64,000 nucleotides of DNA, from the NCBI GenBank assembly GCA_026873275.1, contig JANTUC010000011.1:1-64000 (forward strand). The letters run 5' to 3'. Positions within the stretch are counted from its first letter, which is position 1, and every line of letters starts with the position of its first letter. Below, one piece after another: positions 1 through 12,400 of this stretch. The DNA is from Pseudopithomyces maydicus (lineage: Eukaryota; Ascomycota; Dothideomycetes; Pleosporales; Didymosphaeriaceae). Under the pieces are notes generated by a model that saw nothing but the letters and a program-made list of their open reading frames with translations, did not search any database and was not told the DNA's origin. Position numbers and translations under genes: made by a program.

Positions 1-39
1 ATCTAGTAGGATACTCGAGTCTCTATATACATGACTAGT

Positions 40-174
40 CCCATGAGTCCCATTGTCCCATGAGTCCCAAAATCCCATAAGTCCCAAAATCCCATAAGTC
101 CCAAAATCCCGTATTCGCGCGTAACTGTGCCTTATTGGCTCCCGTATCTTTACTCGTCCCATAAGTCCCAAGAT
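40..174. repeat. 17-bp tandem repeat, unmutated by RIP
   Basis: Four head-to-tail 17-bp units lie at 40-56, 57-73, 74-90 and 91-107, each of the form CCCAT(A/G)AGTCCCAAAAT with small changes, and a fifth degenerate unit is at 158-174. The units are rich in CpA, which RIP removes elsewhere in this block, so this stretch either escaped RIP or arrived later. It ends near 319, where the minus strand reads TGTTACGAT. Function unknown. Confidence 0.8.
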
Positions 175-319
175 CCCGTGCGGGACTTTGGTCCGTGCGT
201 TACATGCGACGGTTGGGACTGGTGTTGGTCACGTGTTCTAAGCGACCTGGGATCCGGCGGCTAGGAGCAGAAGTGGTTATGATAACGAGCTCCTGCCCCA
301 CTTCGCGCGGATCGTAACA

Positions 320-2794
320 CTCTACTAAGTCTTTCAAGACAATATCCACTTATTCTAGTAACACTTAATACACAGTTATACCTTATCAGGTATATATACT
401 TACAGCTCTTAAGGATATAGGCTAAATATCTAGTCTTACTAGCTCAGAGTCTACAGTAGGGCAAGTAATATCCCTAAAATAGGCAACGTTCTTAGGGCAG
501 TTCTTTAGCGGGACGTCAGAGACAGCTTATACACGCGATAGCTTCAGTAACATATTATAATACTTTTAGCAGTACCCACTGCTAAATATTATAATATCTT
601 TTCTAAACTTCAGTTCAGAGTCATACAGTTTCAACCAGGGGATACCCAGAATAATTAAGTAGTAGAATAGATTAGTAGCAAACAAAAAAGCTTCCTTCTC
701 TAGGTAATTATATATCCTCAGGTCAGTAACTAGGAAGTAGATTATAGTAATAAATTCTTCTCCCTCTCCATTAAAGTTAAACAAGGGTATAGGTATCTTT
801 ATCAACTCTAGTTAATAGCCTCTAGATATAGCCCAGTTCTTATTAATAAAAACTACTCCTTCAGCTCCAGAGTCAGTCATAACATAAATAGACAGCATAT
901 AAGCTCCTTATTCTAATAAGGCTTTCTATACTATAAGCTAGGCACAGTTTCTCCTTCTCTTCTCTAGATCTTCGTTTAGAAAGGTCTTATACAGTTTTAT
1001 AGCAGTATTAGCAGCGGTAGGGCGCATATCTAACGCTTAATTACAACTTAGATTAAGGCTACTCCTTTTACTAAAAAGCGGCGGGAGGACGTAAGCAATA
1101 GAGATAAGCAGCCTCTCCTCAACTAAAAACTAAGGCTATAGACAGGGCTGTAAAAGAAACTAAACACACAACCTTCGCGCAGCTAAGCTAGTCTAATAAG
1201 GGCAAGTTATAGATAGTCGGCAACTAGGTGTCCCTTTACTCTACAATAGAAGCACTCTCCTCGCTCTCTATATCCATTAATATTATAACTCTAATAACTC
1301 TAGTTCTAGTATTAGCAAGTAGTGTTAAGGTCCATAAAATTAAAGTCAGGTATATACTAGTTACGGCTCAGCTAAGGAGCAGGTATAGGGGTAGTCTAAT
1401 ATTACATATTCTGTCGCAGAGCGTAAATATTAAACAGGTCGTTATAATATCTTCTCTTATTCTCTAGCTTCTGCAGGAAGGTAATAAACTTATATATATT
1501 ATAGTTAGGCGCATCTACATTAACAAGCTAATTCCTTAGCTTACAGGACAGGGCAGCTTCTAGTAGAGTAGTTTAAGAATCCTCCTAAACCTCTCCTTCT
1601 AGGGCAAAGTATTAAAACTCAGCATAAAAGATAGCAAACTTCTTATTCTACTACTTTAGCTAGAATAGCTTCTTACGCGCGTTATTTACACAATTAGGGT
1701 CTCTATAGGCTCATTCTAGGACACGCAGGATATCAGAATAGTTAGGTAACTAGCACTTACCATCTAGAATATACAGTAGAATCTACGCGTAGGCAGGGCC
1801 TTCTAGTTAATTAGTTATATAGGACATTCTTTCAGCAGAGGTAGGAAATCAATCAATATTAGTCTTTATCTTCTAATAAATTTTAAATTAAAAGCGGCGG
1901 AAATCCTTCTAATCTCCTTTAAAGATCGCTAAGTTAGGAAGTCATTCAAATAGGCAGGTAGAGAAGGTAGACTAAAAAATAGTAAGCAGAGCCTCTACAG
2001 CTATTACAGCTAAAACAACTTTAGTAACTAACAGGTTAGTTAATACAGGCGTTCTCATATTTAGAATAACAGCCTCTAGAGCTCTATCCTTCTCAATATA
2101 TAGAAAGTAGAAGCTCTTAATCTTTTTATTAATCTCTGCCTTTTAGTAGGTAATAACCCCTACTTAATAGTTAACCTATTCCTTTAGAGCTTAATTTTCT
2201 TTCTCTAGGACGTTAACGCAGACACAGAGTAGGGCATCTTCTTCGCGTATATTATTTAGGTCCTTCTATAAAGTACTGGTCTAGTTATACAGCTAGCTAA
2301 AGTATTAAAACCACAGTTCTAAGGCAGCTTATACCTCCTCTAGCAGAGACTTTAGTAAATTAATATCTACAGGCGGGCAGGAGATATTTAATATCTCTTA
2401 AAATTAGTGGTAGGTAGCTAGTCCTTAGGTAGGAACTACATAGTGTCACGGGACGGGTCGGTATCAGATTACACCTTAGTAGTACATAATTAGCAGGCGG
2501 TAGAAGGATCAGCTATTAGGGTAAGTTGGGAGTACTAATAGCAGCAGTAGTATAGGGTAGGCAAATAAGTAGGTAGAATCAGAGATAGTTATCAGATTAT
2601 CTTATTAATATAAAACAACTATCTACGACAGACAGTTACTAAGCAGACAGATTAACTTAACAAGACATAACTTAAAGAGCTACTAAAGATTCAACTACAC
2701 AGGAAGGGTTTCTTCTCAGCAGTACTTTAACAGCTTGACTACCCAAGCTCTTATCTAATTAGATATAATTGACTCTCCAGGCTGCGCCGTAACA
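320..2794 (-). mobile_element. RIP-degraded Ty3/gypsy retrotransposon remnant (Gag and protease)
   Basis: Reading the minus strand through its stops shows, in order, a retrotransposon Gag region (about 1800-1465; the translation shows GPAYA, LPNYSDILRVLE, ARKKLF and KFAIFYAEF with stops between), a CCHC-type zinc knuckle (1254-1213, CFYCRVKGHLVAD, last Cys now Tyr) and a retropepsin with its DSGA active site (874-863), followed by the ILGIPWL block inside 566-805. This is the Gag-protease order of Ty3/gypsy elements. Many stops stand where Gln or Trp is expected, which fits C-to-T change. A TGTTACGGCGC start at 2794 on the minus strand could be the 5' LTR edge. Reverse transcriptase and integrase are not seen: the element is truncated at its left side. 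Confidence 0.8.
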
Positions 2795-5700
2795 AATAAT
2801 TATTTTAATCTTAATACGCAAGATAGTAGTAATAATTAATAAATAATTATTAATAGAGGCCCTATTCTATATTAAATTATATATATACTCTACTGCGCGG
2901 ATATAATAATAGTAGAAAAAAGAAATAATTTAAATACTATATAAGCGTAGTACTATTGCGCCTATATAATACCTAATCTCTAAAAAATAATTAAGGTATT
3001 AAGGCTTCAGCACTATAGAGTAACTAAAAAAATATAATTAAATTAGTCTAATAATAATTTAGGCAAAATAAAGTATTTTTACTTATTAATTTTTATATAC
3101 TATATTTTTCTACTATTTAGTGGGGAAACACTCTTTTATTAATTATTTTTATAATATTTAGTTAACTAACTGGACACCTTTTTACTATACTATAAAATAA
3201 GGGATTTAAGAAATAAAAAGGATTTCTTATAATATCTTTTCTTAATAATGCTGGGGAGGATCTAGGGGAATTTAAAAAATAAAAATATATTAAGAACTTA
3301 ATTTTATCTAGTTTTTAAAATAGATTTAAATAGGGGCCACTCTTACTTATAAAAGGAGAATATTTTATAATACCTCTTTTTCTTTTTACTAATAGTATTC
3401 TTACCTTTTAATATTTACACTCTTATAAGTCCCTAGGGCTAGTTCTTTATAGTAAAGTTATATACCTCCTAAAACCTATCCCTATTAAGTAATAAGGTAA
3501 GGAAGGCGATTAAAAATAATAATAAAAATTTTATTTATTTTATTTAGCTAGTTTATTTGATAAGAGTAAACTAAAAATAGAAGTATAACTCTTCTAATAA
3601 ATTAAAATTAATATAATAGTATACCTTATTTACCGCCCTAATTAAATTAGTAAATTAAAAATAAGTGGTTAATTCTTATTAGGCCTACTATTAATTAAAC
3701 TAAAATTATAAAATTACTAGTTTCTTTAGCCTATCCTCTAATATATAATAAAAGGATATAAATATCTTTTATAGAAGCCTAGTATAGTAGAGATTAAAAT
3801 TCTAGTAAGGCTTTAGAGGGAAGATAAGAATATCTTTATTATATTTTTATATAATGTGGATACGTGTGTAGCGTAACGCCTTTAATATAATATTTTAATA
3901 GATTCTAATTATTAACTTTACTATTATATAGAGAGTATATAATTAGGATTATAATGCGGCATTAAAAAGTATAATATATATAAATACCTCCTTTTATATT
4001 AATATATTAGTAAAGATAGGGAGGAGGCCGGCGTATATAATTTAAAAATTAATAAATATAAATAGCGCACTAAATAATAACTAAATCTAGTTAATTCTAG
4101 TCTCCTCTATTTATTTTATTACCTTATATAGCTGCGCTATAAATATATTTATATATTTAACCTATAATAGCGTTTCCGCTAATAGTAAATTAATATTATT
4201 AAGGGTGTTAATATAATAAGAGACTATGCTAAAGGGAGTGAGTTAGATAATCTTAAACTTATATATAAATTAAAGGTCTTAGAATGCGGAAGAAATAAAT
4301 ATAAAAAAGTATTAATAGTTAACCCTACTTATATACTATTTATATTATTTTAAACGCTCCGCGGCGTTCGCACTATATAAATTATATAAATTATAATATT
4401 AATAGAGATACTGTTTTATATTCTATTTTATTTTAGTATTAAAAATAATATAATTATAATATGCATACGCGTATATATTTTTATATAAAAGGAGTCTAGA
4501 AAATAGCTCTATAATAGTAGTAGATAATTAGAAGTTTTTATATTTTTAATATATTATATAACTTTAAATAAGGTTATTTACTATAGTCTATATTTAGTAT
4601 TACTTATTAATTATAGTTTCCTGGCGGTGCTCTTTATTAAAATAATAAAAAACTTTATTAGGTAAGATAGCGTACTTATATAATATATAAAAGATAAAAT
4701 AATAATTAATATTAAAATAGATGTGCTTTAGTTAGGCGGCTATATAAATAATAAATTTAAATAATAGAATAGATCTCTCTCTCTCTCTCTCTTTACTTGG
4801 GATAGTATAGGTATATTTTATTTTTAGTAGGTTTTTAGCCCCTAAAAGTGGCTAAAATAATTTTTAATTAAATATTAGTCGCGTAATATAGGCTAGTTAA
4901 GCTATAGTAAAGGGTAGTAGGTAAAATATAATTAATATATTACTCGCGTTACTAGATATATAGCCTAAATTTATTATAAGTAATAAGGCGACGACGGCCT
5001 TAGTTTATTAAGTATATAAGTATATTCTAAAAATAAGTATACTATTATTTATAGCCCTATTAGATACTATAGAATTCTTATAATAGGCCTTTATTTTATA
5101 TAACCCTAAGTACACCTTATAATAAATATATAATTATATTATTAAGTAGCTACTGCTATAATTTATAAAAGAGATTTATAAAAAAATTATAAGAGAAGAG
5201 TAGTGATAGCGCCGTTTTAATAAAAAAATAGATAGAACTAGCTAGAGGCTAATATAACTAAGTAAAAATAAAGTCTTAACTGCGCCTTAATAAGGGAGGT
5301 AAATAAGTAACTAAAATAATAATTAAATAATACTATAATGCGCGTAATAGTAAGTATATAGAATATAAAAGAGGTAGAGTAGAATAAAGTTATAATAAAT
5401 AGTTATAAGGTAAAATACTAGAATTTTATATATTAGTTATCTAGCGCGGGTATAAGTATAATAAAAGGAATAATTAATAGAGTAATTATAATTAGGATAG
5501 TAGATTGCTTATAAAACTAAAAGATAATTATTAATATATAAAGGTTATAGTATATAAAGAGTAAAACACTATTTAATAATATAATAATAGTATTATTAGA
5601 GCTAATATCGGCCGACTTAGTATATAGTAATATTAATAGTTTAAAAAATATTCATTATAAGAGCTATATTATACTCTTATAATAATTATTTAATATACGG

Positions 5701-8700
5701 GGTGATCACGGCCTAAAAAATATAAATATAAATTAATTTATATTCTTATATATAACCGCGCGGCAGGGGTAGGCTATTAATATTATTAAAAAATAAAATA
5801 GTATTAAATCTAAATAGTATTATAAAAGAAGTTTAAATTACTAGAAATAGTAATTTAAAATTATAAGGTTCTCTTTAGAGGTAGAGAATAGAGTTACACA
5901 TTAATAATAAAAGAGTATTTATTTAGTCTATAATATAATATACTGGGCGAGGAGAGGCAGACTAAGTATATAAATTTAATAAAATAGAAGAAGTTTAAAT
6001 AATAACTAAAAATAAGTAAAAGGTAGAGTATACTTAAGGCGAAGTTTAAAATAGGAATATTTATAATTTTACTTAAGAATACAGTCTCTAATATATATAT
6101 TAAAAGGGGTATAATAATGCCGCGCTTTATACAATAAATAAAAATAATAGAGAAATATAATAACTTAGTTTTTAATAGGGCGGAGGCAATTAAGAATCTA
6201 TATATAATATATATAATAGATAAAGCGCTACTAAAGATACTACTATTAAAAGAGTTTAAAGATAAGAATCTAAAGTTCTATAATATTATATTAGCGCTGT
6301 AACTAGTAGACTAGTTATTAATAGAGAATTTAAATAGTAACTATTTAATTTAAATATAATTATTATTAATGCGTTTAATAAAATTAAGGGGGATAGAGAG
6401 GGGCTATTTCTATAAAAAACTAATATAAATATATAGAGGGTAATAATAATATAAAAAATTACTAAGAAAGTTTTACGTAGATATTATATAACGATAACTA
6501 AGTATAAGAATAGTTAATAGCAAGTAGTAGAAAGAAGGTAGTAATTAATAGTTTTAATTAAAGTTTTATATAATAAAAGGTAATAGTAAAGGAATTGCTA
6601 GTAATATTTTAAATAAATATTAAATAGTAGAATATATATAAATGCTGGTAGTAGAAGGGTAAAAGATAGAAGTTAAAGAAAAAGAAGGAATTATAATAAA
6701 AGTTTTTATTAAAATATTATAGGGATTAGTAAGTAGGGCGTACGGCAGTATATAGTATAAAAATTATATATTAGACTAATTTAGTAATATATAAATATTA
6801 TAATATTTAGCTTATAACGCGTTACTTTACTATTAAAATATATATACTAGACTAGGCGTGGGTAAGTAGAGGGTAGTAAAAGTAGAAATTAAAAGTGGCT
6901 TTAAATAGTTTTTAGAGGGTATATAGGTAAATTTAATTTTTAAAAATTAGGTAGGATGCACTATAAATAGTATTATTATTAAAAGATAGTAGTATATATA
7001 TATATTTATTAAAGGAGTGTGCTTTTTCACGATATAATAAGATAGAATTATTAGGGGTAAAAATACTAAAGATAATATTAAGTTAATAAAAAGTATACTT
7101 ATACCCTAGTATTTTAGCCTAAATATAAAGTTAAAATAGTATTAGTAGGCGGCGCGCTAAGGGATATAAAGTCTAAATCTTTATAAGTATAGTTATTAGT
7201 GCGCGCACTCTTAGCTTAATAATAAATTTTTAAATATATTATTAAGTTAAGTAAGAATAGTGCACTTATATACTAGGATTTTAATCTAAATATAAAATTA
7301 AAATAGAGCTAGTAGGCGGCGGCGCGCTAAAGAGATATAAGATTTAAGTCTTTTATAAGTATAATTATTAAAACGCGTGCCCTAGGCTTAATAGTAAATT
7401 TCTAAACGCACTATTAAGTTAAATAAGAATAATATTTATATTAAAGATAATAGCGCGTTTACTTATAGTGTATATATACTAGCTTAGTAATAATTTAAGA
7501 TTTAGATTATATGTTCTAATAGTTTTAGTTTCTATTATATATTACTAAGTAATTTAATATTATATAATCTTAGAATCTTTGTATTATCTCCTTTTAATTT
7601 ATACTAGATTAGAATTTTCTATTTTTTAAAAATTAATTACTTATATTAGAGCTATATAGTTTACTGCGGATATAAAGTCTAATATAATTAAATTAAATTA
7701 TATAATTTTAGCTATTTTTAGTTCCTCTATCTTTATTACTATATTATTATATTTAGTAAGGAAGATATCCTAACTATTTATTATATATAGAGGCTTTAAT
7801 AATTTAAGATATTACTATTACGCTTACTCTTATTTATATAGAATAATTATATTTACTTTATTTTTTAGGTTTATAATCTAGTTCTTATTAATTTTATTAG
7901 GCGAGCAATATATATATTATATATAAAAAATTACTGTCTATTAGATAAAAAAATAATTTATTATAGGCTTAATTTCTTTATCTTATATATATTAAGAGCT
8001 AGTTTATAACTCTTTAATTAAAATTTATAAAATTTAAGATTCTCCTTATACGCTTTTATACCTAATAATAAAAGATTTAAAATTTATTCTAAAATCTTTT
8101 TATTATTTATATTCGCGCTTAGAGTGTAAGTTATAAAATTTAAAAGTTTTAATACTTTAGATTTCTTAAGTAATTATTCTCTTAAAGCTAGGTTAATTTT
8201 ATTTTATATATTATATACGGCGTATTATGTTTATAACTGATTAAATTAAATTTAATAATTAATATTATTATAAAGTATAGCTGTGCCGCTGTTTTAGTTT
8301 AAATTTTAAGTTACTATTTTTTCTTTAATATATATAGAGTTAATCTTTATTTATTTCCGCTTATTATTAAGGTAGTAAAATTTTTAATTATTAAATTTAT
8401 AGTATTTTATAGTAAGTCGCCGTAATTCTCTTATTATTAATAATTATTTATTTTATTATATATACTCTAAGGTAGTATCTCCTATAAAATTTAATATTAT
8501 AGTTTAAGTGTTCCTTCTTAATAGACTCTTAATTATTCTATGTTCTTAACTACTATCTAACAACTAAGTAATTGAAAAAGTTTGAAATTCTTATATAATT
8601 ATTTTAAATAAATATTAATTTCATATATTTTAATATATAGGATATTTATGTGCTAATAAATAATTATAATTAATAAATATAAAAATGGAGTAAAGGACAC

Positions 8701-9120
8701 TATAATTAAAAAAATAAATAAATAACTTTATAATACTATTTATACCTAGTATAAAATGGGTAGTAACTATAATAGGATATAGATAACGCCCTAATAGAGT
8801 ATTTCTAAGAATTCTATTAAAAGTTTTATATATAAAGAGATGCTTAACAATAATGACTTAAACTTTATAATAATATTAATAAGTAAAAAGGGTGTCGCGT
8901 TTCTAAGTGAGATATTTAAAATAGTTTTATAATATTATATAACTATCTTAGTATAATATTTATTAATTTATTTAATTATATAGGCGTGTATATACCAGCA
9001 GATAGTGAAATTTAATAAATATATAAAATTATAAAAAATACCATAAAATAAGTAGATTTAGCTTTAAAATGCTATCTTATATAGTAAAAGATTAAATAAT
9101 GAGGTTATATAACATAGATA
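2795..9120. other. AT-rich RIP-mutated block without genes
   Basis: No open reading frame of useful length survives. The sequence is dominated by TpA-rich words, while CpA and TpG are nearly absent over long stretches (for example 6001-6120). CpG remains as isolated GCGC or GCGG islets. That is the classical RIP pattern (CpA to TpA) on old repeats. A CT microsatellite lies near 4772-4790. No element could be named here. The block ends near 9120-9200, where ordinary base composition returns ahead of the AAA-HET gene. Confidence 0.85.
7093..7431. repeat. Tandem duplication of about 170 bp inside the RIP block
   Basis: Unit 1 (7093-7259, 167 bp) and unit 2 (7260-7431, 172 bp) share the same order of landmarks: TATACTT or CACTTATA, TAAATATAAA(A/G)TTAAAATAG, TAGGCGGC..GCGCTAA, TTATAAGTATA, and a closing TAAGAATA. 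They differ by transitions and small gaps, so the duplication came before the end of mutation. No coding sense is visible. Confidence 0.75.
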
Positions 9121-9474
9121 ATATTCTAGTGGGGCGGCACTAACAGCCTATAAGCTGTTTTTTAGCCGCTTAATAGAAGGATTCTCTTTAGCCTTAGCCT
9201 TGCAGGCACACACACACGTATAATAATATTTTTACCCGCGTGTCCCGCATTCTAATTCTAGTTACTAAGATACCAGCGTGTCTAGTTTCCAGTTAAATTA
9301 CTGCTGGTTATTGTAAAGTGTTTTCTTCACACATTCTGTATCGTGAAGACTGGACGCTCGCAACCTTTATCTTTAAATAGGTACCTAGCCTAGACGTGCT
9401 GTGAATTACGCACTATCGCATTCGATTGAACACCCTACACGCGCTGCCTTACTTCTAACTATTCGACGCAAAAG

Positions 9475-12400
9475 ATGGCAGACGAGCAACATGACCATCA
9501 CACAAACACATCTGAGCTCTCATCGGACAGTGAATCTTCTAATTCATCGTTTTTCACGGCCTACGAATTCGACAGCGCATCTGCGTTTTCGGAAGATTCT
9601 GATCGTGGCGAAGAGAGAAAAGAACAATCACACGGACGTCGGTATAGGAGAAGAAAGAAGCCGAATCTTGAGGACATTGACCTTCCGCAATGGTTCATTG
9701 AGCATTGCGTGATAGCGGTTACGGAATGGGAAGATCGAAGAGAATGCTTGGTGCTCACAGAATCTGCCGAGAACCAGGTAGAAGGGAGTAATATGTTGGT
9801 GAATTGTCTGGGAGGAGATTCTGCGACAGGAGAGAGTAAAGCAGAAGATGGTACAAAAGAAAATGGTGAAAAAGAGAATACTACAAAAGAAAATATTGCG
9901 AATGAAGACGACCGAACAAAGGAATCGTCCGATACGCTGTCTGATGATGTTGCGTATGAGATGGAAGACATTGTTTTTCAACAACTTCGTATACTTGTGC
10001 GCTCGATTCATCAACAAAAAGAGGATACAGCAACGCCAGACGGAAACAGCGAACGCCCTACCACGGAATTCACTACGGAAGTCGCCCATTTGGATCACTA
10101 CCTCACCAGTGCTAAACAAAAAGCTTGCTGTCACAGATCTTACTGCGTCAACTGCCCCACAATCGATCCTTCAAGCCTACAAAGGCTTGAGAAAGGATGG
10201 GACCGCTTTCTCCTTAGCGCAGTAAGGCTTTTTGCAAAGAGAAATAACGCTGATCTGATCGTTCTCACGCCCGCTGATATGGAAGACCTTCTCGAACATG
10301 TCAGAAACGAGAGATCGCTTCTTCTGTCGAAGAAAGGTGATTCATCTTCTGACGACACGTCTTCTCTACATATGAATTCGCAAATGAATGCAGACAGTCT
10401 TCACTATGCAGTAAGATATACTTGTATCTTGCTCATTATACTTCTTTCATTGACTTCCATCTAGCGAGAACTACCCCTCAATAAGATTGTCCAGTCGGCC
10501 AGAGCCAAGAGGTCTGTAGACCAGATCGAAAACGAACAGCAAAATAAATCACTCACAATCATTTACCTATCTGAGCATCTTGGCATACTCAAGAGTAAAC
10601 TTATGAAGAAACTCAGATTGGCGGTGAAGAGCACACTGCAGCCCCATCAAGTTCTATTCATCGTCACGAAGACGAAAACCTCTGAAGGACTTAGTTGTCA
10701 CATGTGCGGCAGAAGCTGGAGTGAGGGTGAGATTGCCGATACTGCCAAGAGTCCAGAAACCAAGCCAACGAAAGTCAACCTTATCCCTGCTCGGTCCAGA
10801 GCCCAAGAGCTCAAGTTGGAAAATGATATAAAACACGCACACTGCATCGATAATATCAGATCGCTAAAGAGGATTTTACGAATACGCGCTCCGAGAATGA
10901 TCGGTGTTCTCGAACCGTACGCTGACTGGGCTTTTATGAAGGGCTCTGAGACAGAGAGTCTTTTCCAAGAAAACCTTTTCGAAAAGTCCGAGCTTGAGCT
11001 TGTCGTATCGACGATCGGATATGAATTCACAGAGGAAGAAATCATCAATGCTGTTTTACGGATCCCATATCAAAGAAAAGCTCTAGAAGCGTGGGATGAT
11101 TTTAAAATACCAAGGCCAAGTTTACCTTGTGCGCCGTCTGAGTCTCAAACTCCTCCCAAATCTCAATCTGAGGATCAAGATGATGAGTGGTCGTCATTCC
11201 CACCGAATGTCCAGGAGGTTATCCGGGACATTGCTGCTCAAGAGCCCGCGGATGAGAATGACATCAATTACTGGTTGAAACTTTTCTTGTCTCTTCTGGT
11301 GAAGCCGGATGACGCACAAGAGGGCTGGGGCGACATCGCAATAGACCCAGCTGTTGGAGACCTCGTCAAGAAAATCACGGGTCAACATAATGCTTCTGCC
11401 AAGTCTGTGCCATCGTATGGGTTGCTGAAGCAATCCCATGTTGGAGGAGCACTTATATATGGACCTCCTGGAACAGGCAAAACTCACCTCGCCCGTATAC
11501 TGGCGCACGAATCCCAATCAACTGTGCTCTGCGTTTCCCCCGGCGACATCCAGAGCAAATGGACTGGCATGCCAGAGAAAGCAATTAAAGGACTTTTTAA
11601 CTTGGCCAGAAAATTGGCGCCCTGTATTGTGTTCATTGACGAGGCGGATTCATTGTACGCAGCCAGAACTCCAGAGTCGAGAAGCTGGGAAACTTCGTTA
11701 GTGAACCAATTCCTGTTCGAGATGGATGGACTTGTTAAGTCCAAGGCTGCTCCTTTTGTTCTGCTTTCAACGAACTTTCCTGCAAATCTCGATGCAGCTG
11801 TCTTGCGCCGAGTGCCCAGTCGCATACATGTGGGGCTCCCAAACACGAAAATGAGGGAGAAAATCTTTCGGATTGTTCTCAAGAATGAGATTCTGCACAA
11901 TGATGTTGGTTATAGCTCATTGGCCCACATGACCCCCCACTTTTCGGGTTCGGACATTCGGTCCATGTGTATGCAAGCGGCAATTATGTGCGATGAGTAT
12001 GTACAGAGCGGTGAAGATGAGGGCAAACGACTTTTGAGCTACCAGTTATTCCAAAAGGCTCTAGAAAGATCATCTCCCACCGTTTCTAAAGATATACTTC
12101 TACATATCAAAACGTTCGCGAAGGCCAACGACGCTCTAGGACTCAGGTTGATGAAGGAAGCAGAAATTGAAGAAGTGGAAATGATGAAGTCGCTGAAGAA
12201 GTCAAAATTGGAATCTCAAAACCTGCGTTCGGGCAAGCAGGCTCAACCTTTGATACGTCACGATTCTTCAAGGAAAATGAAAAACGAAAACCCGCTTGCG
12301 CTTACACTGGCCGAAGTAACCGCCAGTATCAGCACCAATATCAGGGACTCCGGGACACGCGAGACTTTAGTAACGGACCCGACCATCGAAGTACCAAGCC

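Noticed and set aside
9561..10134. Minus-strand open frames opposite the AAA-HET exon 1
   Set aside because: Mirror frames of a Ser/Glu-rich coding exon, with no independent sense.
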